NCBI GenBank assembly: GCA_947258905.1
Contig: CAMYKF010000022.1
Location: 1-15,620, forward strand
Source: an uncultured Pirellulaceae bacterium
GTDB taxonomy: Bacteria; Planctomycetota; Planctomycetia; Pirellulales; Pirellulaceae
Direction of reading: 5' to 3'
Length of the DNA: 15,620 bases
Below the pieces are notes generated by a model that was given only the letters and a program-made list of their open reading frames with translations, ran no database searches and was not told the DNA's origin. This document shows positions 1 to 7,242 of the stretch, piece by piece; the stretch's first letter is position 1, and each line of letters opens with the position of its first letter. Position numbers and translations under genes: made by a program.

Positions 1-106
1 CCGTTGTGACCACGTCGATCCGCTAATTCCTGCCTCGCCAGGCACGCCCGCCATCGCTTCCACGATGCGTCCATGAGCGGTTTCATGCGCTCCTGCCCGT
101 CCGTGG

Positions 107-112
107 TATACT
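107..112 (+). promoter_or_regulatory. possible extended -10 upstream of the RND gene
   Basis: The hexamer TATACT is preceded by TGG, giving an extended -10 element, and lies about 130 bases before the chosen RND start. No good -35 hexamer is seen at the usual distance. This is a sequence-only guess; the RND gene may instead be read through from a gene left of the window. Confidence 0.25.
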
Positions 113-243
113 GGCCGTTGAGACTTTTTTCGCAAGGAAACGGGCGCGGTTGCAACAACTGCCATGTTGCGGTTCCCTCCCGATGCTCATGCCCGGGCAC
201 CGTCGTGGTCCGGCACCGAAAAAACCGAGGCGTCAGCACCCTT

Positions 244-3200
244 ATGCAATCCGGATTCAAGATTCTCGAGCACCCCGTCAAGGTCGCGGTGGGTGTGATT
301 CTTGTGGTGCTGTTCGGCATGATCGCCGCCTTTCAGATGCCGATGCAATTGTCGCCCGAAGTCGAACGTCCGATCATCTCGGTGAGCACCCGTTGGCCAG
401 GGGCCAGCCCCCAGGAAGTGGAAAAGGAGATCGTCAACGAGCAGGAAGACCAGCTCAAGACCGTCGCCGGCGTCGTGCGTATAACCTCCGAATCACGCGA
501 TTCGCGAGGACGAGTGCGGCTGGAATTTGCCGTGGGTACCAACATGGACGAGGCCCTGCTGCTGGTGAACAGCGCGTTGCAGCAGGTTCGCGATTACCCG
601 CTGGATGCTGACAAACCCACGATCAACATGTCCAGCAACAGCGATCGCGCGGTCGCCTGGTTTATCCTCAGCGACGCTCCGCCCAGCCTCGAGCAACTGG
701 ACGCATTCGAGAAGCAACACCCCCATCTGGCCGATGAAATTGAACACGTTCGCAAGGCAGCGCAAACCAGCGTGGGTCTGACCGCCTTTCGCTTGCGCGA
801 ACTGGCGGCCAATCATCCGGAAGCGGAATCCCTGTTGCCTGCCGAACGCGACGTTACCCAGCTGCGCAAATTCACCGAGGACGTCATCAAGTCTGCCTTT
901 GAACGCGTGGACGGCGTCGCCAATGCCGAACCCAGGGGAGGGCAGGAGCGTGAATTGCAGGTGCGAATCGATCCCGCACAGCTGGCCGCCCGGGGACTGA
1001 CCATATCCGATGTTACGCGTGTCCTGCGTCAGCAGAACCAGAATGTCTCCGCCGGCGACTATTGGGATGGCAAACGCCGCATGGTCGTTCGCACACTGGG
1101 CCAGTACACGTCCCAGGAACAGGTGGCCAGCCAGATCATTACAACGACTGATGGCACACCGGTCTATGTCAGGGACGTAGCCGAAGTCGATCTGGGTTTC
1201 AAAAAACCGGATGGCTTCGTCCGCCGATACGGCGTGTCCAACATTGCCATCAGTGTAGAACGCGAAGTCGGATCGAACGTGTTCGATGTGATGGATGGCC
1301 TCAAACGGGAAGCCAAACGCCTCAATGAAACGGTTCTGGCCAGTCGCGGGCTGATCCTCTCCCAGGTTTACGACGATACCGTTTACATCAACTCAGCCAT
1401 CGGCCTGGTCAATCAAAATATTGTGCTGGGCAGTGCACTGACCGTGATCATCCTGATGCTGTTTCTGCACATCGGTGCCCGCACGCTGTGGTTCGTGCCG
1501 TTTCTGGCGGCGTCAGCCCTGGCAGCCGTGCTGGTTTCGCCCTGGTTTTTCCTGATCACTCTGGCATTGATTCTTGTATCGGGATTCTGGTTTGCTCGCG
1601 GAACACTGGTGGTCGCCGTGGCGATCCCGATCAGCATCATCGGCACTTTCCTGATCCTCAAGGCGATGGATCGCTCGCTGAACGTGATCAGCCTTGCGGG
1701 TCTCGCCTTCGCGGTCGGCATGCTCGTCGACAATGCCGTCGTTGTGCTGGAAAACATCTATCGATATTACCAGCGCAATCACGGTCCCTTTGAGTCAGCG
1801 CGTCTGGGCGTGAGCGAAGTCTGGGGTGCGGTCCTGGCTTCGACGCTGACGACCCTGTTTGTGTTTCTGCCGGTCGTTTTCCTGCAAGGCGAAGCGGGCC
1901 AGTTGTTCGCGGACATTGCTCTGGCGATTAGCGCCGCGGTAGGACTGTCACTGCTGGTCAGCGTGCTGGTAATTCCGACTGCTGCGGCCCGGGTTCTCAG
2001 CCGCCGCAAGGTCGAGCACACTCAAACCCGATTCGCGCGGCTTATCGCAGGCTGGGGTCGCCGGTTTGCCAACCACATTGTGGCGGTGAACGACTGGGTT
2101 CAGGGCTTTGGAATCGCCTGGTTATTGCTGCCGGAGATCGAATACCTGCCTTCGGGTAACCGAAACCTGATCATCTGCCGCGTGATGCCGCCACCGGGTT
2201 ACAACGTGCAGATGATGGCCACGATGGGAGAAGAAGTGGAAGCGGCGCTGCGTCCGTACTGGGATCTTGATTTCGAATCGATCGAAAACGCCAAACTTGA
2301 TTACCCTGCGATCGCCGATTTCTTTTATGTCGCGCGGGGGCAAATGGTGTTTCTGGGATTGCGGGCCCACGATCCGATGGAAGCGCGGCGTCTGATCGAG
2401 CTGGTTCAAACGACGCTCAAGGGTCGTTTTGCCGGAGCCATCGTCGTCGCTTCGCAAACCAGTATTTTCGGACGTGGACTTGGCGGTGGACGGGAAATCG
2501 AAATCGAAGTGGTCGGCCCCGAACTGCCCAAACTCGTGGATATCGGCGGGCAGATCATGGGTATGGTCAAATCGGAGTTTGGGTCCGATACGCAAGTGCG
2601 ACCGGTTCCCAGCCTCGATTTGTCCAGCCCCGAAGTCCACATTATCCCGCGCCCGGAACTTTCCAATCCGCTGGGCATGGATGTGCAGGAGATCGGTTCG
2701 ACCGTTAACGCGCTGGTCGATGGCGCGTATGTCGGGGATTACTTTATCGAAGGCGAGAAAATTGATCTGGTCGTTACCGGCGCGGCCGACTGGAAATCAA
2801 GCGTACAGAAGTTGCGGGAACAGTATGTCGCAACGCCAACCGAGCCGAATCCGGTGCGGCTCGATTCATTCACCCGCATACGCCGCAGCGCCGGTCCGGA
2901 ACAGATCAATCACAGCGAACAACAACGGGCCATCTCCGTTGAAGTTACTCCGCCGGACAACATTTCGCTGGAACAGGCCATCGGCATCGTGCAAAACAAC
3001 ATCGTCAACAATCTTGAATCGCGTGGCGAACTGGATGGCGGTTACCAGATTGTGCTGAGTGGTACGGCCGACAAGCTGGCCGATACCTGGTCACAATTGA
3101 GATGGAATTTGCTGCTGGCCATGCTGATTACGTTTCTGCTGATGGCCGCCCTGTTTGAATCGTTCAGCTATCCGCTGGTGATCATGCTGAGTGTGCCGAT

Positions 3201-3777
3201 GGGTGCCGTTGGTGGACTGCTGGGCCTGAAACTGCTGGGCTACTATCTCTTCTTCCGCGGCGAGCCTCCGCAAAACCTTGACGTGCTGACCATGCTGGGC
3301 TTTGTCATTCTCGTGGGGACGGTCGTCAACAATGCGATTCTGATTGTGCATCAGGCGCTGATTCAAATGCGTACCGCAGGGCAGACACCGCGCGCCGCCG
3401 TACTGGAAAGTGTTCGCAAGCGGATTCGTCCCATCTTCATGACCACCACGACCACCGTGTTTGGCTTGTCGCCGCTGGTGTTCTTTCCGGGTGCGGGCAG
3501 CGAGTTGTATCGCGGACTGGGCAGTGTGGTGCTGGGCGGTCTGGCAGTGTCGACGATCTTTACGCTGATTCTGATCCCCACGCTATTCACCTTGATGGTC
3601 GACACCCAGCGGTACTTAGGTCGCCTGTTTGGCTTGCAGCGTGCTCGCCGCGCGAAGGTCCCGGCGGCTGCCGAAACGCCGTTGCCCGAGGATTCCGTTG
3701 AGTCCGATCATGCCGAGCCAGCCTTGCCGGAATCGGACTATGATGCCGATCCCGCCACGTCACCAGTGGCTTCCTGA
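244..3777 (+). CDS. RND-family efflux permease (AcrB/HAE-like), with apparent TM7 defect
   Basis: Inner-membrane proton-driven pump subunit of a tripartite efflux system, 1177 residues from the ATG at 244. The reading frame is open from 73, but the conserved N-terminus (MQSGFKILEHPVKVAVGV, first transmembrane helix) begins at 244 and the 57 preceding codons look non-coding. TM4 carries GMLVDNAVVVLEN: the first proton-relay Asp (D496) is present, while the second position is Asn, and TM10 has VVNNAIL (N1029) where AcrB has Lys940. This pattern is common outside the classical AcrB group. Two insertions stand out. One is a helical stretch of about 55 residues in the first porter domain (near 670-860). 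The other is a hydrophobic stretch of about 40 residues between TM2 and TM3 (about 1486-1611). TM7 before the EYLPSGNRN motif is abnormally short (see findings). The C-terminal tail is acidic and low-complexity. No adaptor or outer-membrane partner is present in the window. Substrate is unknown. Confidence 0.93.
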   Translation: MQSGFKILEHPVKVAVGVILVVLFGMIAAFQMPMQLSPEVERPIISVSTRWPGASPQEVEKEIVNEQEDQLKTVAGVVRITSESRDSRGRVRLEFAVGTNMDEALLLVNSALQQVRDYPLDADKPTINMSSNSDRAVAWFILSDAPPSLEQLDAFEKQHPHLADEIEHVRKAAQTSVGLTAFRLRELAANHPEAESLLPAERDVTQLRKFTEDVIKSAFERVDGVANAEPRGGQERELQVRIDPAQLAARGLTISDVTRVLRQQNQNVSAGDYWDGKRRMVVRTLGQYTSQEQVASQIITTTDGTPVYVRDVAEVDLGFKKPDGFVRRYGVSNIAISVEREVGSNVFDVMDGLKREAKRLNETVLASRGLILSQVYDDTVYINSAIGLVNQNIVLGSALTVIILMLFLHIGARTLWFVPFLAASALAAVLVSPWFFLITLALILVSGFWFARGTLVVAVAIPISIIGTFLILKAMDRSLNVISLAGLAFAVGMLVDNAVVVLENIYRYYQRNHGPFESARLGVSEVWGAVLASTLTTLFVFLPVVFLQGEAGQLFADIALAISAAVGLSLLVSVLVIPTAAARVLSRRKVEHTQTRFARLIAGWGRRFANHIVAVNDWVQGFGIAWLLLPEIEYLPSGNRNLIICRVMPPPGYNVQMMATMGEEVEAALRPYWDLDFESIENAKLDYPAIADFFYVARGQMVFLGLRAHDPMEARRLIELVQTTLKGRFAGAIVVASQTSIFGRGLGGGREIEIEVVGPELPKLVDIGGQIMGMVKSEFGSDTQVRPVPSLDLSSPEVHIIPRPELSNPLGMDVQEIGSTVNALVDGAYVGDYFIEGEKIDLVVTGAADWKSSVQKLREQYVATPTEPNPVRLDSFTRIRRSAGPEQINHSEQQRAISVEVTPPDNISLEQAIGIVQNNIVNNLESRGELDGGYQIVLSGTADKLADTWSQLRWNLLLAMLITFLLMAALFESFSYPLVIMLSVPMGAVGGLLGLKLLGYYLFFRGEPPQNLDVLTMLGFVILVGTVVNNAILIVHQALIQMRTAGQTPRAAVLESVRKRIRPIFMTTTTTVFGLSPLVFFPGAGSELYRGLGSVVLGGLAVSTIFTLILIPTLFTLMVDTQRYLGRLFGLQRARRAKVPAAAETPLPEDSVESDHAEPALPESDYDADPATSPVAS

Positions 3778-3935
3778 CCCGACGCCGGGCGTGTCAGTCC
3801 GGCATTCGGAAAAATCCCCGTAAGATCGCCGGGACCCGCCTCGACTGGATTACAGTTTCATTGACTGTTACAACCAGGTATCCCGATTCCGGTCGAGCAA
3901 GTTGCAGACTGGTCATCTGATGTTCAAGGTGCTGG

Positions 3936-4547
3936 ATGGATACAACCGAACGCGACTGGGTCACTGAATTGACCAGTGACGACCATGATGTCAGGCAAGG
4001 CGCCATTGGCGACTTGCGCACGTTTCTGGTGCGTGGTCTCCGCTCGGCCTTTTTGAAAAAGGGGGTCGATGAAGCGTTTTGCGAGGACATTGCGCAGGAC
4101 GCCACGATTCGCGTGCTCGACCAGATCGACAAGTTCGAAGGTCGCAGCAAGCTGACCACGTGGGCCATGACGATCGCCGTGCGGCTGGCCGTCAACGAGT
4201 TTCGTCGCAAACGATTTCAGGACGTGTCCCTGGAGGGTTTGTCCGGAGAAGATACCCTGCGGATCGACATCTCCAGCGGCCATGAATCGCCGGATGCGAA
4301 CATCATGCGAACGACCATACTGGAAACACTTAAATCACTGATTGAAGACCTCAGCGACAAGCAGCGAATTGCTACTCAGGCACTGCTGGAAGGCATGCCG
4401 GTGGATGTGATCGCCGAGAAAACGGGCAGCAACCGCAACGCCGTTTACAAACTGGTCCACGACGCCCGCAAAGCGTTGAAAAAAGGTTTTGACCAGGCCG
4501 GTTACGACTGGCAGGACATTCATACGGCGGTGGGCACAGGACAATAA
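3936..4547 (+). CDS. ECF-type RNA polymerase sigma factor
   Basis: 203-residue extracytoplasmic-function sigma-70 family protein that would direct core RNA polymerase to a small regulon. Region 2 spans roughly residues 20-95 with FCEDIAQDATIRVLDQIDKF followed by the typical KLTTWAMTIAVRLAVNEFRR, the -10 recognition and melting segment. Region 4 spans about 128-185 and contains an LSDKQR-type start and a helix-turn-helix around VDVIAEKTGSNRNAVYKLVH. Length fits a minimal ECF factor with no C-terminal extension. It is followed after only 2 bases by a small zinc-motif protein, a classic sigma/anti-sigma arrangement implying translational coupling and post-translational control. Region 4 departs from the usual QREV consensus, so the promoter motif and ECF group cannot be assigned from sequence alone. 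Confidence 0.9.
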   Translation: MDTTERDWVTELTSDDHDVRQGAIGDLRTFLVRGLRSAFLKKGVDEAFCEDIAQDATIRVLDQIDKFEGRSKLTTWAMTIAVRLAVNEFRRKRFQDVSLEGLSGEDTLRIDISSGHESPDANIMRTTILETLKSLIEDLSDKQRIATQALLEGMPVDVIAEKTGSNRNAVYKLVHDARKALKKGFDQAGYDWQDIHTAVGTGQ

Positions 4548-4549
4548 CC

Positions 4550-4795
4550 ATGACTCTAAGCAACGAACAACTGAATATCCTGATGAAGATCGTCGAAGGC
4601 ACGACGGCCGACTCGATCGACTGCGACGGGTGTTTTGGCCGTATCGCGGAATTCGCCGAACTGGAACTGGCCCACAAGACGATCCCCGAAGCCATGGACA
4701 AGGTCCGCAATCACCTGCAAAACTGCCCCTGCTGCCAGGATGAACTCAATTCCCTGCTGGACGCCCTGGCCAGCAAACAGGAACCACCCGCATAG
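4550..4795 (+). CDS. small soluble ZAS-type zinc-finger anti-sigma-like protein
   Basis: 81-residue protein whose ATG lies 2 bases after the sigma-factor stop, so the two are almost surely co-translated. Residues 55-62 read HLQNCPCC, which fits the H-x3-C-x2-C signature of zinc-binding anti-sigma (ZAS, zf-HC2-like) domains. A second Cys pair, C25 and C28 (DCDGC), lies upstream and may complete or add a metal site. The rest is mostly acidic helices. There is no transmembrane helix, unlike many anti-sigma factors that anchor in the membrane, so any signal would be cytoplasmic, for example redox or zinc status through the cysteines. The anti-sigma role is inferred from position plus motif; a co-activator or unrelated zinc-ribbon role cannot be excluded. 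Confidence 0.75.
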   Translation: MTLSNEQLNILMKIVEGTTADSIDCDGCFGRIAEFAELELAHKTIPEAMDKVRNHLQNCPCCQDELNSLLDALASKQEPPA

Positions 4796-4825
4796 TCCAG
4801 TGTTTGTCGTCGACGGTCGATCGTT

Positions 4826-5005
4826 ATGGATTACAGCGAAGCCCAGGCACAAATTCCTCGCGACGACCTCTCTGGCGTTACAGGCATTACCGAGAAGCAG
4901 ATGTTCGGTGGGCTGTGTTTTCTGCTTAACGGAAACATGATCTGCGGCGTGCACAAGGATTGGGGGCATGGACGGGCCGGCAAAGACCATCAACGACTGT
5001 TTTGA
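4826..5005 (+). pseudogene. truncated TfoX N-terminal-domain remnant
   Basis: A 59-codon reading frame starting at the ATG at 4826 and ending in TGA at 5003-5005. Residues 21-42 contain ITEKQMFGGLCFLLNGNM, which matches the hallmark (V/I)TEK-MFGG-(x)FLLNGNM segment that opens TfoX_N-domain proteins. The family then continues for another 50 or more residues (a GVxxD-LMVRVG-like strand and the C-terminal half). Here the match ends at about residue 42, and the last 17 codons look unrelated. It lies 30 bases after the anti-sigma gene, and its stop is 14 bases from the convergent sulfatase stop. I read it as a gene truncated when the neighbouring DNA was rearranged; a tiny translated protein is possible but unlikely to fold. 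Confidence 0.6.
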
Positions 5006-5018
5006 AAATGTTCACATG

Positions 5019-6512
5019 CTATTTGTCCTGCGCATCGCGAACTTCCGGCGGTACTTTGCCTCCTCCCCCACCAAAATACGGCGGATCGTCAAAGCCCGGG
5101 AATTCCGGATCTGTTGCGCGCGGGTCGTGTGTTTCCTCTAACCTGGATTGCAGTCGCCTGCGAAGTTGTTCGAGCTGCGCTGCATATCGTTGATCGCTGG
5201 CGACATTTTCCAGCTGTTCCGGATCGGTGCGCAGATCGTAAAGTTCCTCGGCAGGTCGTTTCCCAAAACAAAGTTCGTAACTGCGGCGATGAACTTCGTC
5301 CTTGTCACGATTGAGAAAAATGTACGTTTTCGTGGGCCCGCCATCACAATCGGCAAACCACTGGTTTGGGTAATTGGTTTTGTCGAAATTTGGTGTGCCT
5401 GCCGGCCAGCGATCGGGGCGATAGTTGCGAATGTACAGAAAGTCCGATGAACGCACGCCGCGGCAGGGATAACCACCCATATCCGGTTGCTCTTGAGAAG
5501 GTACGTGTCGCTCTTTGCCGAAAATGACATCGGGACGTCCAGCAGCATCAAGCCTGCCGGATTTGTCAGCCGTCAACAAATTCATGAAACTCCGGCCGGT
5601 CATGGATTGGGGAACACTCGCACCCGCGATTTCCAGCAACGCAGGTGCCACGTCCACCAGGGACACGAAATCATTGATCTCGCGTCCCGACTTGATATTC
5701 CGCCCCCAACGGACCGCAAATGGAACACGCACGCCCGAATCGTAAATATTACTTTTGCACCGCGGGAAGGGCATTCCATGGTCACCTGTCATGATGATGA
5801 TTGTGTTTTCAAGCAAATCATTTGCTTCCAGCGATTTGACAGCTTTTGCAACCATTTCATCCCAACGCTGCACTTCAAAATAATAGTCAGCTACATCTGA
5901 GCGGATTTCCGTTGTGTCCGGATAATGGCCGAACAAGTGAACCTCTGAAACATCGATTCCGCTTTTGGCACCGGATCCTTGTTGGTAACCGCGATGCGGG
6001 TCATTGGTCGCAAGCCAGAAGAAGAACGGCTCCGATTTTGCTTCAGTCCGGTTCAGAAATTGATCGAAGGAACTGTACGTACCCGTCGCCGGATGATCAG
6101 CGTGATGTGCTATCCAGGAGTTGATCTTTCCCGGTCCCCAGGTTTTGGCGGGGGACTGACCAGTGATGTAACCGTGATCACGAAGCAGGTGCACGAAACT
6201 TTCGTGTTCGATCGGCAAGGTACTGTGCAGGTTGGCACCAGGACCCAGTTGCCAGTGATACTTGCCCGTGATCAAGGCGTTTCTTGACGGGGTGCAAGAT
6301 GGACTGGAAACGAACACGTTGTGAAACAGTACCCCTTCACGCGCGATCCGATCGAATGCCGGTGTCCTGATCGCCTCGTCACCGTACGCTCCGGCGTGGG
6401 GCCAACCCCAGTCATCGGCCATGCAGAACAAGATGTTGGGCGAATCCTCAGCCTGGACGCTGTTGCAACCAAGGCATAACAGGACTAACAGAGCCGGCAA
6501 TCGTTTTGACAT
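5019..6512 (-). CDS. exported type I (formylglycine) sulfatase
   Basis: 497-residue S1-family sulfatase from the ATG at 6512. An in-frame ATG at 6551 exists, but the signal peptide begins at 6512 (MSKRLPALLVLLCLGC, likely cleaved after VQA), so export by Sec is expected. The CxPxR formylglycine signature is present as SCTPSRNALITGKY (modifiable Cys73 and Arg77 in this numbering). NILFCMADDWGW supplies the Asp pair for calcium (D33, D34), and TGDHGM and a GPGK segment supply further active-site residues. It removes sulfate esters or N-sulfate from a polysaccharide or glycan fragment. The overall pattern, including DNDPHRG-like and YPNQW segments, resembles the heparan N-sulfatase-like subgroup, but substrate is not provable here. 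It would need a formylglycine-generating enzyme encoded elsewhere. Local base composition is less GC-rich than neighbouring genes, suggesting transfer. Confidence 0.93.
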   Translation of the reverse strand: MSKRLPALLVLLCLGCNSVQAEDSPNILFCMADDWGWPHAGAYGDEAIRTPAFDRIAREGVLFHNVFVSSPSCTPSRNALITGKYHWQLGPGANLHSTLPIEHESFVHLLRDHGYITGQSPAKTWGPGKINSWIAHHADHPATGTYSSFDQFLNRTEAKSEPFFFWLATNDPHRGYQQGSGAKSGIDVSEVHLFGHYPDTTEIRSDVADYYFEVQRWDEMVAKAVKSLEANDLLENTIIIMTGDHGMPFPRCKSNIYDSGVRVPFAVRWGRNIKSGREINDFVSLVDVAPALLEIAGASVPQSMTGRSFMNLLTADKSGRLDAAGRPDVIFGKERHVPSQEQPDMGGYPCRGVRSSDFLYIRNYRPDRWPAGTPNFDKTNYPNQWFADCDGGPTKTYIFLNRDKDEVHRRSYELCFGKRPAEELYDLRTDPEQLENVASDQRYAAQLEQLRRRLQSRLEETHDPRATDPEFPGFDDPPYFGGGGGKVPPEVRDAQDK

Positions 6513-6574
6513 GACAGTCTCAGTTAACGCAGGACGGTTGGAACAGAACATTCGTCAGCATATTTTCGTAGCCC

Positions 6575-6603
6575 ATTATCGTTCGTCGTACACTCGCCTG
6601 CAA
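6575..6603 (-). promoter_or_regulatory. sigma-70-type promoter for the sulfatase
   Basis: Read on the minus strand, TTGCAG (6603-6598) and GATAAT (6580-6575) are separated by exactly 17 bases. The predicted start near 6568 leaves a leader of about 56 bases before the sulfatase ATG at 6512. Spacing and hexamers are good; no experimental support. Confidence 0.5.
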
Positions 6604-6653
6604 ATCGGGGTGGCGGCGGGCTATGGTTGTCAGCCTCAGCTGTCGGACGCGAT

Positions 6654-6674
6654 AAAAAAAGCGCTTCGCAAGCG
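6654..6674 (-). terminator. Rho-independent terminator after the tRNA
   Basis: On the minus strand a 5-bp stem CGCTT/AAGCG with a 3-base loop is followed by C and seven T residues. It lies about 34 bases past the 3' end of the tRNA-like gene and separates it from the sulfatase promoter downstream, so the sulfatase is probably transcribed independently. Confidence 0.6.
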
Positions 6675-6707
6675 GCACTTTCCCGATCGGCAATGCTAAT
6701 CCCAAGC

Positions 6708-6780
6708 GCCGGCGACAAGATCTGAACCTGCGACCTCGAGGTTATGAGCCTTGCGAACTACCAGGCTGTTCCACCCCGCG
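6708..6780 (-). tRNA. degenerate initiator tRNA-Met (CAT), possibly a pseudogene
   Basis: Minus-strand sequence starting CGCGGGGTGGAACAGCCTGG matches the 5' half of bacterial initiator tRNA-Met. It has a 7-base acceptor strand, a perfect D stem GAAC/GTTC around AGCCTGGTA, and an anticodon loop CTCATAA with CAT at 6746-6744. The 3' half is degraded. The anticodon stem has one A-C mismatch, the T stem GCAGG/CTTGT relies on two G-U pairs, and the acceptor 3' strand CGCCGGC mispairs at position 6 and at position 2. No CCA is encoded. The unpaired C1 typical of bacterial initiators is kept. A terminator follows. It may be a decayed extra copy or a tRNA whose 3' end was replaced by an integration event. 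Confidence 0.65.
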
Positions 6781-6783
6781 TCA

Positions 6784-6812
6784 AATTGTGCTGCTATGAA
6801 TTGTGCTGCTAT
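6784..6812 (+). repeat. 14-bp direct repeat, period 15, with possible promoter
   Basis: AATTGTGCTGCTAT occurs at 6784-6797 and again at 6799-6812. The second copy runs into TGCTATATT, an extended -10-like element, with TTGTGC of the first copy 18 bases upstream as a weak -35. It could drive the alkyltransferase-like gene to the right. Confidence 0.4.
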
Positions 6813-6910
6813 ATTAGCGGATGTCGCGAGATTCCGGCGCATCCAGCACTAACGCCGGCAAGCCGCTTGGCTCGGCGCTCGAGCGGCAAGTCCATTCGTT
6901 TTCACAACCC

Positions 6911-7231
6911 ATGAATCTCGACGACAACCGGCAAACCATCCTGACCATCGTCAAGCTCATTCCGGCGGGCAGGGTAGCGACATACGGGCAGGTTGCGCGA
7001 CTGGCGGGCCTGCCGAAAAACTGGCGACAGGTCGGTGCGGTGCTCAGGGACCTGCCGGCAGGCAAGGAGATTCCGTGGTTTCGCGTCGTCAACTCGCGCG
7101 GTGAAATCAGTAACCGCAGTAGGCCGGACAGCGAGGGCTTGCAACGCGAGCATTTGGAACGCGAAGGCGTGCGGTTTGACCAGCGGGGAAGGATTGATCT
7201 GCTGGAGTTCGGCTGGCAACCGGATGAGTAA
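6911..7231 (+). CDS. alkyltransferase-like (ATL) DNA repair protein
   Basis: 106-residue protein from the ATG at 6911; the frame is open from an ATG at 6821, but the added 30 residues have no family match and would make it unusually long. It is the DNA-binding domain of the O6-alkylguanine-DNA alkyltransferase family. Family features are GRVATYGQVARLAG (Tyr25, the base-flipping Tyr equivalent), NWRQVGAVLR with Arg39 as the arginine finger, and IPWFRVVNSRGEIS. The last replaces the catalytic PCHRV: Trp56 stands where the alkyl-accepting Cys should be, so it cannot dealkylate. ATL proteins bind O6-alkylguanine tightly and hand lesions to nucleotide excision repair. Position 57 is Phe instead of the usual His, an uncommon detail. 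No clear ribosome-binding site precedes 6911; start choice is moderate. Confidence 0.88.
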   Translation: MNLDDNRQTILTIVKLIPAGRVATYGQVARLAGLPKNWRQVGAVLRDLPAGKEIPWFRVVNSRGEISNRSRPDSEGLQREHLEREGVRFDQRGRIDLLEFGWQPDE

Positions 7232-7242
7232 ATAGCAGGGCA

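Noticed and set aside
3..26. Tail of an upstream gene ending VVTTSIR-stop
   Set aside because: It could be the end of an RND adaptor protein, but seven residues are too few to identify anything.
73..243. Longer N-terminus of the RND gene starting at 73
   Set aside because: The 57 added residues are Cys/Arg-rich, lack a membrane pattern and precede the conserved pump N-terminus that starts at 244.
4940..5150. A one-base frameshift that would rejoin the rest of the TfoX domain
   Set aside because: I tried the alternative frame after the hallmark motif; it gives no TfoX C-terminal pattern and runs antisense into the sulfatase.
6440..6512. Lipoprotein signal on the sulfatase (CLGC)
   Set aside because: The lipobox -3 position is Cys rather than Leu/Val, and VQA before EDSPN is a good ordinary signal peptidase site.
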